From contig OENT01000399.1 in assembly GCA_900239685.1 (NCBI GenBank), forward strand, positions 1 to 64,000: a DNA stretch of 64,000 bases. The letters run 5' to 3'. Each line of letters begins with the position of its first letter. Position 1 is the first letter of the stretch. The notes under the pieces were generated by a model. That model saw only the letters and a list, made by a program, of their open reading frames with translations, made no database searches and was not told where the DNA came from. Made by a program: the position numbers and the translations under genes. Shown here in pieces: positions 1-12,421 of this stretch. The DNA is from Rotaria macrura (taxonomy: Eukaryota > Rotifera > Eurotatoria > Philodinida > Philodinidae).

Positions 1-383
1 CACAGCAGCGTCATATAATTGATTCTTTTCGACCAGATACTAAGTCGAATAGTTTTCAGAGACCGCGATCAGAAATGAACATCGCTAGCGGCATACCCAA
101 GTTCTTTCCATTGACGATGATTCAGCAAGAAAATAATCCCTATGTCCGCGACGACACCATGTTTATTAAAGTCATGGTTGATTTTGGTGATATGCCGAAA
201 ACATTGCTACCGTATGCATTAAGTCTCAATCCTGGGCTACCCATGTATGTGCAACAATCAATGATTAAAGTGGAAGCTGAACGAAGAGCACAACAGCAAC
301 AGTCTCAAACGTCTACATCAACAGGGGGCCGTCCACTTACATCGCCGTCGACGACAAATACTGACAACCAAACAGGGCAGTGA
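1..383 (+). CDS. TRAF-type MATH domain protein, C-terminal end (partial)
   Basis: Open at the window edge, in frame from base 3 to the stop at 381-383. The translation contains FRPDTKSNSFQRP, MNIASGIPKFFPL and YVRDDTMFIK, which are the last strands of the MATH/TRAF-C domain (receptor-peptide binding, trimer-forming). A low-complexity tail rich in Gln, Ser and Thr follows. The upstream RING, zinc-finger and coiled-coil parts lie outside the window. The complete paralogue sits on the other strand at 7691-9639. The first 115 bases here are identical to that copy, then identity drops sharply, which suggests gene conversion or a recent patchy duplication. Exact partner proteins cannot be inferred. 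Confidence 0.8.
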   Translation, partial: QQRHIIDSFRPDTKSNSFQRPRSEMNIASGIPKFFPLTMIQQENNPYVRDDTMFIKVMVDFGDMPKTLLPYALSLNPGLPMYVQQSMIKVEAERRAQQQQSQTSTSTGGRPLTSPSTTNTDNQTGQ

Positions 384-491
384 TGGTTTCCGATGCCACC
401 GTCACCTAATTCTACGAACGCGAATGATAGAGCCCAATATGGCAGTAATAACGAAATTAAAAAGAAGTATTTTTTCTGAACAATAACAACA

Positions 492-630
492 TCAAGGGGG
501 AAACAGCTGATTATTGATTATATATGATAATCACTGCTAGTATTGATTAGGAGTGATTACCTAATCACTCCTAATCAACACTAATCACTGATAATCATTT
601 CTAATCAATAATCAGCTGTTTCCCCCTTGA
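492..630. mobile_element. Foldback MITE, 139 bp, with perfect 29-bp terminal inverted repeats
   Basis: Bases 492-520 are the exact reverse complement of 602-630; ends are TCAAGGGGGAAACAGCTG and CAGCTGTTTCCCCCTTGA. The middle is itself nearly palindromic (GATTAGGAGTGATTA repeated inverted), so the whole element folds on itself. It is flanked by ACA on both sides (489-491, 631-633), a possible 3-bp target duplication. It codes for nothing. It lies about 110 bp past the stop of the partial TRAF gene. Superfamily not determined. Confidence 0.85.
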
Positions 631-3516
631 ACAAAATACAGCAGGCTAGTTTTGCATTTTTAAGGTTTTTTTTTTGAGTAATCATAATCAAGTAGTGACA
701 TTGTCTATCAGATAAACTGGAAAATGTCAGTCATTTGATATTTGAACTAGAACTTCTGAGATCCGAATGATGAGTTTTCGCACATTTGTACTCTTGATAT
801 TAAAAGTTCTCGATAAGTTACCAAGTCATATATGGGGTTACTTTCCCGCGTACAAATGGTCTTTTGTGTCGATTTTGTCATACCGAGCAGCGTACCATCT
901 TAAAATGGACACAATTTATATCTGATCTTGGAAACGCGATTATTTAATAATAGTTAACTAAAAACATGCCCAAGTTTCAAAATAAATTAGCGTCTCGAAC
1001 AACATCGGATAAAGAGAATAGTAAATGAAAATAATTGATTGCAATAAATGAAGGTGAAAGAAGTTCCTCCCTTATAAAATTCTACTCAGTCAGACAAAAT
1101 CGGTAAAAAAAGAGCATTTCTATGCGTTAAAATGAACCCTTGTCTGACTTGATACGAATTCACTTAGTGATAGTAGTGTAGTGGTAATTCATCGTTACTT
1201 TACTGAATAAACTAGAACGCACATACTTTACTTCTCTGATTAAAGTAAAGTTCACTACTTCAAATTTTCAAAGTAAAATAAAGATAAATTACGAAGCCTA
1301 ACTAGCAGTTGAGCAATACTTTAGGTTATACTTTGCTCTTACAGATCCACATCCATGTCATATTTAGACTTGGTCAAAAATCATTGAATCTTACTTTATC
1401 TAGAAAAATTATGAAATTAAAGACCTTTAAGAGTATATAGCTCCGTTCATATGAATTTACTGGGATTTAGTCCCTTCTCTGAATAAAAGAATATAAGTTT
1501 CTTTTCGCGTCTCTGCTCAGTTCAAAGGTTACCTAGAGAACTTTATCCCTCTAAAAACAACTCTAGAACTCTCCAAACTTTCTGCAATATTCTATAGAGT
1601 ACTAAAAAGCTACAAAAACTTTCAGGACGCCTTGAAAAGTTATGGCCTTGTCTCTAGTATGTTGAATTCCGCTCAATGGACATCGATATTGGTTCAAACA
1701 CGTATTGAGTATTGTATATATTTCAATCCAGAAAATCGATTTAATGTCAGCAAACGGATATCAAGGTAGCTTTGTACTTTTAACTCTTTCAAACCTAATG
1801 TTTGTTTCTTCCATGGGACACTACAGCAATTTCATTAAAATCCATTGCAAGGACTTGTATGCAGAAACCAACATTTTCCTGAACTAGTATGACCTTGGTG
1901 ACCATACAGAGATGAAACTATAATTTTCAAGTAACTCTTTAATCGAACAGTGCCCAGTGAAAAATTTTGTGTAATTTTAATCGAATTATTCTGCAACAAA
2001 ATTAAAATCGATAGATAATTTTGATTATTGCAGAACATGACGATTGATAATTGTGATTTTGCTGCATAATAATCAATTTTAATCAGAAAAGTTCACACTG
2101 GATAAGTAACAACGTCAAATAATGATTTAGTCATGATCTGTGATAATCAAAATTATCTATCGCTATTAATTTTGATTTTGTTGCAAAATAATTTGATTGA
2201 AATCATCAACAATTTTTCACTAGGTGGATCTTTCCCAACTCCTGATTTTTAAAATATTACACGTCTGTTAGGAAGTTCTTTTTATTCATATAAGTAGCGT
2301 GCGGCTTTAAGTAAATCCTTATCATGAATTCGAATTTCCCTTGTATGGGATATTCGAATGCATGAAAAGATCGACAAAATGGAATTTCGGCTTAAATTTC
2401 CACTAGTCAATAGCTGATACATTATTTAGAGTGCCCTGAAATTTTCAGCAACAACTGTTAGCTACAACTAGAAATGAAGAATGTTGCACAGAGGAACTGT
2501 GTTTCTTTATTCTGTGCAACGTGTTTACAGATTTTTTCTGCTCCTCATATTTTAACGGAATAGCATCCATTTCGATTGGAACCTTCAAAACAATGGTAAT
2601 CTTCTGTCTATTGCTAGAAAAACTCTCTTCGACTTTTAATGATTAAGACACTCATTTAAAAATTTTTCCAGATTCAGGAAAAACTCCATGATTTCAGATC
2701 AAGCCGTATTGTTCGAAATTTTAATCTATGATGAAAATCTGATTTCTTGGTGCACTACTCGTCAATCAGATGATGTTAAAAAAAACAGAATGACATGTTA
2801 AAAAGATTAAAACAGACAATACGTTGAAGCTACATCATCAGATTCTTTTATATCTTAAGCTCAAATGTGATGAGGACAGTATTTCGGAACTTGAAAGTTC
2901 TAGGTTCAAATAACATTCTCGAAATCTTTATTTTAACTTTTCATTCTCAGTTTTTCTCGTAGTGTTTTAACTTTTTTTTGTGTTTTTAATCGAGTATCCT
3001 TTTTGTCCTACAGAACCTCGACGAGAGTTAATATTCGGTTTTATTATTATTAAATTTAAACTCCTGCCAAGTAATTCATAATTTTTTCAAAAACCACACG
3101 CCTATCAAGTTTCTTCAATGTTTAAAAAAGTGAGCAAGGGCAGTTTTTCACGTCTTGCTATTGGGTCAAACACATCTAAGAGTCTTTCTATTTAATTTTA
3201 TAGGTATTTCCTAACAGAGAAAAGATTAGGAAAAATCAATGAATCTTTTGTTGAAGCAGAGATAGAAAAGGTAGTGAAAATAATTCATTGAAACTTGAAA
3301 GCAAGGAAGGAAAATAATGATATTTTCAAGAGAGATACTAAGACACATTTGATCATCAAAGAAAAAGACACTTTTCTTCCCATACAAAGAGCATCAACAA
3401 GTGAACATTAGTGTTTCTAAAAGGAAGTTTATTCCTGCAAGCGAATGACTTTTCTGCTCGCTTGAAAAAACAACATCACATCTACACGAATAAACTCAAG
3501 ACGTAAAAGTTGGACT
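631..3516. other. Gene-poor stretch
   Basis: AT-rich sequence with only short open frames that show no recognisable protein features. It contains the MITE copy at 1953-2224 and a short hairpin around 2482-2520 (GTTGCACAGA and TCTGTGCAAC). I see no gene. Confidence 0.6.
1953..2224. mobile_element. CCCAGTG-type MITE, diverged copy
   Basis: The left end is CCCAGTGAAAAATTTTG followed by an arm containing ATTATTCTGCAACAAAAT. The right end is the inverted arm ending CACTAGG. Left and right arms match the element at 9842-10087 closely, so this is a family with at least two copies in the window. TG flanks both ends, a possible 2-bp target duplication. An internal CACACTGG near 2095 looks like an extra terminus, so a nested or rearranged copy is possible. 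Confidence 0.65.
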
Positions 3517-4272
3517 TCAATATATCACGAAGATAGTCAAAATACGTTTTACGATCATCACTTGTCGTCTTGCTCGTAATGTATGATTGAAATTGAATCC
3601 ATGATGTATGAAAATAATTAGTCGACTATAGATATAGATTATCGCAAGTACAGGTATCATATACGTACTCAGTAGAGAGTACATGAAAACCGAAACATTT
3701 CTAAACGATATTAAACAATGATGCTGTTCAGCAAAGTATGAGAAGACATTGAATCTTGTGAATGCTGGTATGACAACAACTATTGGCATTAACCAACTAG
3801 CCAAAATCAATAACATATAAGTCAATGTGTGATTCAGTGACAAACGGCAGAGTATTTTCTTGTGGAAGGTCGAATGAAAAACGAGTTTGAAGAAGCACCA
3901 TAATGCATGAAGTAAAAAACTGTGAAACAATGCACTCGTCAAACAAAGTATCATAGCCACTCGTACTCGACAAGCCACTGAATCGTCTAGATTAAGAAAC
4001 GTTTGAAAAACGGAAAAGTCTCCAGCAACTGTATGAACGAGGATCGATAGCCATGTTGCACTGTAGCATGTCAACACAAAATAGGTATTTTCGATAAGTA
4101 GCAACGATATGTAATCGTCGAATGAGCATATAGAAATAACGGAAGGACATTTTCGATGATGTCGATTGAAATTCCAGCGATGGACAACAATACTTATCGA
4201 AGTAATCATCGACAAGGTTTGAAGAAGAAGAGACACACAATTGATAAATACATTGGTCGGTTTAAACGTCAT
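3517..4272 (-). CDS. Seven-helix receptor-like protein, truncated in helix 6
   Basis: Single open frame of 251 aa from the ATG at 4272. Hydrophobic segments fit TM1 (FINCVSLLLQTLSMITSI), TM2, TM3 starting after a Cys (VACRVRVAMILCL), TM4 (YMLLILASWLMPIVVVIP), a second-loop Cys (EQHHCLISF) and TM5 (IPVLAIIYIYSRLI). A basic loop ARRQVMIVKRIL leads into TM6, then a stop codon. No TM7 is found in the following 300 bases in any frame or after plausible splicing. The DRY position at the end of TM3 reads ALWCFFKLVF, so the usual Arg is absent. It resembles the divergent rhodopsin-class receptors common in rotifers. It could be a pseudogene, or the last exon may be further away than I looked. Confidence 0.55.
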   Translation of the reverse strand: MTFKPTNVFINCVSLLLQTLSMITSISIVVHRWNFNRHHRKCPSVISICSFDDYISLLLIENTYFVLTCYSATWLSILVHTVAGDFSVFQTFLNLDDSVACRVRVAMILCLTSALFHSFLLHALWCFFKLVFHSTFHKKILCRLSLNHTLTYMLLILASWLMPIVVVIPAFTRFNVFSYFAEQHHCLISFRNVSVFMYSLLSTYMIPVLAIIYIYSRLIIFIHHGFNFNHTLRARRQVMIVKRILTIFVIY

Positions 4273-4320
4273 GTTTGTGAATTGATTCTTATTTTTGTTG
4301 ATGTGTGATGATAATAACAC

Positions 4321-7300
4321 ACGTCGATGACGACATAGTCGAGGGTGAATTTTTACGTTTTATGTGTCAGGTAGTCTGATCGAGAATACCATGAAAGTGA
4401 TGAACAACACACATCAAGAGGCGACTGATGTAGCCTACTAATTTGACACATTTCCATGATGACTAGTTGTTCTTCGTTAAAATTAAAATAAGATTATTGT
4501 TTCGAATAGAGACTGGTTTTCTATGGAATTTTCTGTTTTCAGTTACATTGTATTTAGCATACATGTATTGAAGTCATGAGTGTAAATAAACACTAGTTCT
4601 ATCCATGATAATCAAAAATTATCAAGATCAGAGAACAACTACTAATATTAATTTTAAAGGAACTTGCCAGAACTACTGAGTCAGTTATAAGTGCTGAACA
4701 ATAAATTCTATTTAGCTTCATCGAATTTATCACAAGTGTTGACGTGTATGTATCGAAGAAATATTATAACTAACAAATGTTGGTCAATTCTCATGAAATC
4801 AATAAGTTCGGACAGTTCTTCGGATCATGAACGATTCTGCTGGTTATGCACGAAGGAAGTTTTCCTCAATATACCAGTTCGAATTTCTTACGATACTATT
4901 GATAATAAAAAACTTTTTTAAACTTGTCTTTGGTCATAGGATATGAAGGTAAATACTACAACGGCTGTTTAATAATCATTGCTTAAATTATAATTTTCTG
5001 TCAAATAAAGACTTATAAAAAGCTAATCAATTTTCAAGATATTGTGAGACTCTATACAATAGAGCATCTTGAAATAACTAAAAATCAAAAGTACACTTCT
5101 ATGAGTGTGATACTAAATGGATAACACAAAATATAAAAAGAAGGATTTCGTAATATTAAATCCTTCACAATGACATCATCTTTCAAAAAAAGAAGGCTGC
5201 TACAAGTGTAGGTACATGTGGTTAGTTTTATTCGAATTTATGAAGTTCGAATTGAATATGTCTGATAATGGATCCTCGTGAGATATCTCTTCGACTAGAA
5301 ATATATACATTTGAATCGTGTCTTTCAACGGTCGCTGATATCCATGAGTGTGACTATTCCGATCAATATGATGAGACATGAGTTGTTGTTTTCTGCACAA
5401 TGTTCTTATCTTACGCACTATTCACGGATGAATTCGAATCGGTAAATATCGTAGTGAATAGTAAATACGTCAGTTGCAGATGATGTAATAAAATCATGTC
5501 TGTGTATGAGACCTATCGAGCTAGAAATCGTACGGTAAAATTATGAGTGATTCCAAAATTGCTTTATATTACTGCGGTTATAATTGATTTTAAATGTTTT
5601 TACACGTTTGCATCTGTTTTAGAGTTATTTACACTATATTGAACAGTTGAGTCAATTTTTTTATAGTTTAGCAATCAATTTCTTGGCTTTAAAATACGTC
5701 TCTCAATCCTGGTAATGATGACGTGAACAAGTTGTTCTAAGTGGGCTTTATACATTTAAGACTTCAGCAAGCCTTTCTTGGAAAAGAGTCAATATTAATC
5801 CGCCTAAAGCGACTTTTGTGTCGAACAAAATAATATAATTTCATCATAGACACGAGAACCATCTTCAGAGTCATGCTAATTTTACAATTCAGTTATCAGA
5901 CATATGTTTCTCATACCGCATTCAATCAGCTGTCCTATGTTAAAATCAACAAACGACAATTATGTTATTGACTTTGTGTTTTTCTCTAGTAAAGTAACGT
6001 TTGGAACAAATATTGCTGGAGAAAAATGAAAATCCTCTCGTTTTACGATCAAAACATAGAAATTTGTAGAGCAACTTATGTACCCTTACGGTTGTTCGTC
6101 TGATCAACTAAAATTGCAAAATATGCTAACTTTTTATTCTGAAAATTCACTATTTATGTCCTGAGATATGGAAGCTGAGAAAATCCATTTACAGATTGTT
6201 CCGACGAAGAAAGTCATACTTCTGATGAGATCGAATGCAGCAGTCTGACATCGGAAATTTCTGTGAGTTATTTGATATGCTCATTCTTTCAAAACGGGAA
6301 TATTTATTATCACAGATTCTCATGAATTCACTTTACGTGAGACAAGATTTCAATAAAACATTAGTAGATTTTTTATTTTGGAACACTGTAACATCCGTAT
6401 GTTTGTCACGATGTTGCATAGAAACTGTCATATGCTACTTTTAAAGAGTAGAATAATAGACACCGATTTTTCATCATATTCTATATTTCATGAATAAAGC
6501 ATCCAATGTCATCTCAACTGATGAGTTACGGCTTACTGATGCAACGAGCATTGAAATGGGAGAACAGCTCGATCAAAGAAATTTGATATAGTATACACGA
6601 CGAATGATAATATCATTATCGTCTTAGATACTGAACTTTCGTCGTTCGAAAGATTTTAGTACTTTATTTTGTGGCTTAGATCCGTCATGACAATAGTATG
6701 TGTATCCACACTATATGGCGCTAATGAACGTCGTAGTGTTTTTTAGTGTGTTGAGACATTAGATTTGAAATGACATTATTAATCTCACCTCGATATATGA
6801 CCCAAAGAGATCGTACTTTTATCAGCTAGTCGTGCGACGAAGCATTAAATTAATTTCATATCTTACGTACAAATTAATGTAGCGAGTCATTTATCAATAG
6901 ATTTAATTATACCCAAATTCAGTTTTATGTTATTAATTTCTTCGGGTGCACGTCTATTAATTTCATACATAATGGTAAAATTCTGCCTACAGTGAAGCAA
7001 AGTATAGATCATGAGAGAATTGTAAACTGTTAAGTATCAGGCAAACGAAATGTATCTCTCATATTATATAACAACTAGTATGATAATTAATCTATCCGGT
7101 TTTTACGTGAAATTCTATGCATATTCTGGTTATTGATAAACAAGCAGAGATTGGAGATATTGAAGTGGGCAACCAATAATAAGTTTAGATTTCAGCTTGA
7201 ACACGTCAAAGTAGTCAAGTATACAAGTATCATAAAGAGCGTCATAAGTGAAATCATCGATTTTCTTTTGAAACAGACAACGATTAAAGCAATTTTGTAT

Positions 7301-7690
7301 CAATGAAAATAAATGATATTCTTTGTTGATTGATAGCTCGTATTTTACAAAGATTGGAATCGGTTATTTTTGTGTCATCACCCATATTTCGTAATTTAAA
7401 TATAAATAAAAGATGGACTTTATGTTCTCGTCACTGACTTATCGATGGTGATTATTTTCTTAAAAATTTTGATCAAATTCTACTTACAATTTCTTCATTG
7501 AAATCTTTTTTTCTAGCACGGAATTTTTTAAATGACATAAAAAAAATACAAGCATGACATATGAAAACAAAACAAAAACAATTCATATTACTTAACGTCT
7601 TACTTGTAAACATTGTCACACTAATTTGATTAAAATGTTAGGTAGATCCGGTGTAATTATCTAACGACATCAAACAGAAACTTAAAATGG
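4321..7690. other. Gene-poor stretch with faint coding-like pieces
   Basis: Mostly AT-rich and uninformative. Three short plus-strand pieces read like coding sequence: 4802-4890 (SSDSSSDHERFCWLC), 6198-6261 (DEESHTSDEIECSSLTSEIS, ending at a GTGAGT donor) and 6494-6592 (ISTDELRLTDATSIEMGEQL, with a stop). They could be decayed exons of one acidic protein, but I cannot connect them and recognise no family. Confidence 0.25.
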
Positions 7691-9639
7691 TTATTCCGAC
7701 CTCCGCTCTCTTTCTTTTTTCACCATGTATTCTAGAACAGTTGTCGTTAATCCAGCATTCAAACTAATCGCATACGGTAAGAGAATTTTCGGAAGATCAC
7801 GAAAATCAATCATAACTTTAATAAACATGGTGTCATAGCGAACATATGGATTATTTTCTTGCTGAATCATTGTCAATGGAAAGAACTTGGGTATGCCGCT
7901 AGCGATGTTCATTTCTGATCGCGGTCTCTGAAAACTATTCGACTTAGTATCTGGTCGAAAAGAATCAATTATATGACGCTGCTGTGGAGTTTGATCGTAT
8001 AAGCAAAACGTCACCTTATAATTGAAGGGAAACTTCAAGATAGCATCATTTGGACCTCGCATAAGAACAAAAAAGAGGGACATATGTGTACGTCGAGCGT
8101 TACCATCACCATTGAGATAGAGTCGAGCTCGCATTTTGTATCCCGTTGGTGAAGAATAGAAAGGGGGAGAATAAATTGATGTTTGTCGTTCAGATTCAGG
8201 GTCGACTAGAAAGCAAACAATATCAATATCGAAAAATGAAATGCTAACAAAAACCTTACAAGTTTCAAAATGTGACACATCTATAGACGGATTCATCTAT
8301 TTTTTTTACTGAGTTGCCACTTTTGGCACTCTCGGCGACTTCTAATCAGCTCGAGTTTAAGTGTAGGAAACTGAATTCTGCATTTCAAAAGTATCTGATT
8401 AGCTTTACACTGCAACTTCTCAATAATCATGACGAATCATTGTCAATCAACGAGGAGAAATCACACACTTACTCGTTTTCTCTTGAAAGTTTCTGATATT
8501 CCATACCAATGTTCCATCGTATGACACACATTTCATATCATCCATCTTATCTTTCTGTGACATCAAATCTTGATTTACAGCCTCCAAATTTTGCGTCATC
8601 GCTTTGTCAAAAATGAGTCTCTCTTCAATAACTAATTTCAAGTCTGAAACATGTTCTGTTAAATGCTGTAGCTGAGATTCACACGGAAGCAACTCTGCAT
8701 TCGATCGTTTTACATCTTTATTCAACATGTAAGTACCATTTCGTAAAACGTGTACAACTTCTTCCAAATCGTGCAACTGGTGTTCTAGAAAGCAGTTGTC
8801 GATTGTTGTTGCTATTCGAGCAGTATCAGTATTCATTTGGTTAGGTTTCATTACAGTGTTTTGCAATTGAAACTTTATGATTTGAATAACATTCAGTAGT
8901 GAATCTTGATGTTGTCTACTCAAATAATGGTTGTTCACCTCTCAACGAAGGATCTAAATAAATCAAGATAGTCAATCTATTGACAGTCAACATTGTAGGA
9001 AAGTGGGAAACCTGTTGAGAACAACCGAAGCTTTTCAATACACAGTCGATAGTAATCTGTTGACATTGGAATGTCTTGTGTTGATTGAGTTGATTCGAAG
9101 CGTTCATCACAATAATTACCGATCGAATTGTAATGAAATTGATCAATATGTTCCTTTGAAAAACGAAAGAAAAACAACTGCAAGAATGACATGCTAGTTA
9201 TTGGCATTACTTGGTAGTTTCGTAAGATCTCAGTCCTGTTACACTGAGAACATACGATAGGTAGAGACCGCATATCATTTTTGAAGCCATGATCAAGCAT
9301 TATCTGATAAAGTTTGCTTTGGATATTCGATTCAATCGAAGAAAGTATGATAATTTAATTGATTTCGTGGTGTTTCTGCATTACATTAAGAACGTTTGAT
9401 TACGTTTCTTACAATGATGAAATTTAATTAACATAACTTTCGATGAGTGAGAATACTTACTGATTGAGTGAATCAAAACATGATCGACATAATCGATGTT
9501 CACACGTATGAAGTTTTAGTGGCTCACATAATATCAAGGAACACCCAGAACAAAGATATTTCGCATCCAGAATATTTTTATTTAGTGCGTCTATTTTTAA
9601 TGAATAATATTTTTCTCTAAAACTGATATTGGTCTTCAT
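7691..9639 (-). CDS. TRAF-like protein: RING, TRAF zinc finger, coiled coil, MATH
   Basis: Exons read as 9461-9639, 9211-9316, 9120-9153, 9012-9074, 8473-8938 and 7691-8205, with introns of 45-267 nt. The first exons carry a RING finger (CSGCSLILC, then CEHRLCRSCF, then CSQC). Next come a TRAF zinc finger (EHIDQFH, then DCVLKSFGC), a helical coiled-coil stretch, and a MATH domain (SPPFYSSPTGYKM, YLNGDGNARRTH, MNIASGIPKFFPL). This is the standard layout of TRAF adaptor/E3 ligases that carry signals from TNF-receptor-like or Toll-like receptors. The 34-nt third exon leaves the frame one base off, so either a splice site is wrong or there is a real indel. Length is about 450 aa. The shorter partial copy at 1-383 is a close paralogue. 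Confidence 0.8.
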
Positions 9640-9841
9640 TTGACTTGAATTTCATAGAACCAATTATTAAGCATTATTTAAGGAATTCGAGAAAAAAAGC
9701 AAGAAAACTACAGAAATACTCCCATTTCTGTAGCGCCAGTGTCAAGATGAATGAACGTTCTGTGAAAGTCATAAGAGTAAGAAAAGATTGTCTGTAGTCC
9801 TAGGAATTCTTTCAAAAAGTTAGAAAAACAAATGAATGCTT

Positions 9842-10087
9842 CCCAGTGAAAAATTTTCGCTGATTTTAATCAAATTATTCTGCAACAAAATCAAAATTGA
9901 AATCGATTGATAACTTTAATTATCGTAGATCACGACTTAACTATTACTTCATATTGTTACCTATTCAGTATGAAATTTTCGGATTAAAATTGATTATTAT
10001 GCAGGAAAATCAAGATTTAAAATCGATTTCAATTTTGATTTTGTTGCAGAATAATTCGATTCAAATCAGCGAAAAGTTTTCACTGGG
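9842..10087. mobile_element. CCCAGTG-type MITE, 246 bp
   Basis: Ends are CCCAGTGAAAAATTTTCGC and GCGAAAAGTTTTCACTGGG, inverted, with arms of about 66 nt that pair almost throughout (9842-9907 with 10020-10087). TT flanks both sides. It is the better preserved copy of the element at 1953-2224. There is no coding capacity. Confidence 0.8.
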
Positions 10088-10427
10088 TTGATTCTTCCCA
10101 GTGTTTTTACTATACGAAGACCAAAAGGGTGGTGTTTCGATTCATAACACTTCAAATAATGCATTATAATGACATTACAAGTTACAGAAGAGGTGCTATT
10201 AGTATGCTCGTCTGTACCGATGCCTTTTGGGAAATTACTGCGAGATAGAAATCGTCGTTGTAGGAATTTTCGTCGAAAATATGATACATGCTGCACTTCT
10301 AAGGGAAAAAAGTGCTGAATTTATCCCATAAAAAATTAGTGAGCATAGAAATCAGATTAAGAACGATTGAAAAATACCTGAAAATTACTGTTTTTCTTAC
10401 ACCTTAACTCGATTATGATTCGATGCG

Positions 10428-10580
10428 AAATCGATTATAATCAAAAATAATTGAAAATAATCGAAGTTTCCTCAATTATTCTGATTTTTTCGATTAAAAT
10501 TGATTAAAAATTCATGAAAAAAATTGATTATAATCCACGAAACCTTGTTGTTTTGAATTATTTTTGACTATAATCGATTT
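10428..10580. repeat. Imperfect inverted repeat with 25-nt arms
   Basis: 10428-10452 (AAATCGATTATAATCAAAAA onward) is the reverse complement of 10556-10580 with one mismatch. The interior is rich in GATTAAAATTGATT-like words. It is probably a degraded foldback element related in style to the neighbouring MITEs. Confidence 0.5.
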
Positions 10581-12130
10581 TAATCATTTTTAAATTGACT
10601 ATTATCTGATTTCTGCTCTAATTATTTTTTAAATGGGATAAGTCGAAGGAGAAACGAGAAGGGATAGTAACAGGAAAATTAATGGACGTGTTAGCACTTG
10701 TTTGTAGATTATCTCCTCAAAATCATCTTAGTTGGGATATAAATCTCAAAGAACTGTGTCGATTCAAAAAGAATTAATCTATCGAACTCACCGGAAACCA
10801 ACGAAATTGAAATTTTAATATGACTCATGACGATAGCTCTATTAAACAGTATCAACTGTTTCAAACTAGTCTAATATTATCCGTCACATGTCATTTAGAA
10901 TGGATGATCCAGGTCATTTTATAAGCATGTATTGTATTTGTGGGCCTTGATAAGATAAATCCAAGAATCAGAAGAATCTATTATGATTCGAATTAAGCAA
11001 GGAGAGGCTCAACAACAAATAGCAAGCCCCAGAGGAGTCAAGTCAGTTAGAAATGATAACATATTAATTCAAGCCAAGGAAGAATATTTAAATGGTTTCC
11101 TGGATCTAAGTGGTTATCAAAAAAGATTGCGACCAACTTTTTATCGGTGCATCAAGTTATTCGATACCACTGACAAAGATGATCTTGATTAGGATCCTAC
11201 CAAAAGTTAGATGTTCAAATATTTATCATAACTGGTTTTCCTGTATTTTTTTTCATCTAATAAATTTTGCCTTGTTTCAAAAATGCTGACACTTTCTTCT
11301 CTCCCCCACCCCCCTGATTGTGCTTTGCGGACATTTTCCATTCTGCGACTATTCTTATCTCTCACCCCATGTTTCCACACTGAGGACATTTTTTCTTAAT
11401 TGGAAGAAAAAGATGTCCGCAATCAGGATGTAGCCCATAGTATTATCTCGAGACAAAGAAAGTGTACTCTAACAATTTCGTAAACAACACCGCAGGTCTA
11501 CTACTGTTTTCCGTTCACGTATGAGAGTATTTTGAAAACCATTATAGTTTAAAACCTTACCTGTCTGTTCTGTTGAAGTAAAGCTAAGCATATTTCAATA
11601 TGTTTTCAACTAACAAATGTGGATAGCAAAAGTATATCGATCAGCCACCTTTATATACTTATTCATCACATGTATCTTTCTTATAGGCTACTGGGTTATA
11701 CCAAAAGAAATGAATTCAATCCTCATTGTCACTAGTTGTGCAAAGAATGAACGTTCTAATGTTAAATACAGTGGGGACGAATCCGAAGTCAATTAAGCAA
11801 AAATAATTCCTGCTGGGGACGACGAATTCGGACTCGCTCTTTTGGGTCCGAATTTGGAGCAACTAAAGAGCGGACGAATCAGGACTAACCCAGGAAATTT
11901 GGGTAAAAAAAGAAAGATTTCGAGGAATTCGTGCTTGTAACCTTTCATTCATGTTAGACAACATTGATAGTCAAGTCGATCATTACGGCAGCAGTGTTCA
12001 AATTTCCAAAAGAAGGAAACTTCCTTACCCTGAAAAACATTTCTCCCATACTATCGAAATCTTCCTCACAACAATTTGCACAAACCACTAGGAAATTTCG
12101 AAAATTGTGTTAATTTCCACACAATTATAT

Positions 12131-12421
12131 GTTAAACATTTCTATCCACTATATAGGAAGAACAAAACCTTACCTTAAGAAACAAAATAAATGTTTTTAA
12201 TTACGGAAATTACCGAGAAATTAAGGAAAGTCCCTCATTGTTATGTTTTCCATATATCCATCTACTGTTATGAAAAACCAGGCCCGACCCTAAAAAACAA
12301 GAGAAATTTAGGAAATTACTGAAATTACTCTGTAATTTCCGAAATGGCTCTGTTATTTCTAAAATTCCTCTTGTTCTTTAGGGTAGGGTCCGTTTCTTCC
12401 TATAGAGTAGATAGAAATGTT
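12131..12421. repeat. Foldback element, about 290 bp, nested arms
   Basis: The outer arms AACATTTCTATCCACTATAT (12131 onward) and the complement of 12395-12421 match with two mismatches over 26 nt. A second inverted pair lies inside (GACCCTAAAAAACAAGAG near 12293 against the complement of 12355-12386). The overall shape is a hairpin inside a hairpin. I found no convincing target duplication. Confidence 0.55.

Noticed and set aside
6519..6545. CTGATGAG sequence suggesting a hammerhead ribozyme core
   Set aside because: No matching GAAAC core strand and helices at the right distance.
11313..11427. Inverted CCTGATTG...GCGGACAT pair as a transposon
   Set aside because: Arms match only after a 7-nt gap and there is no target duplication.
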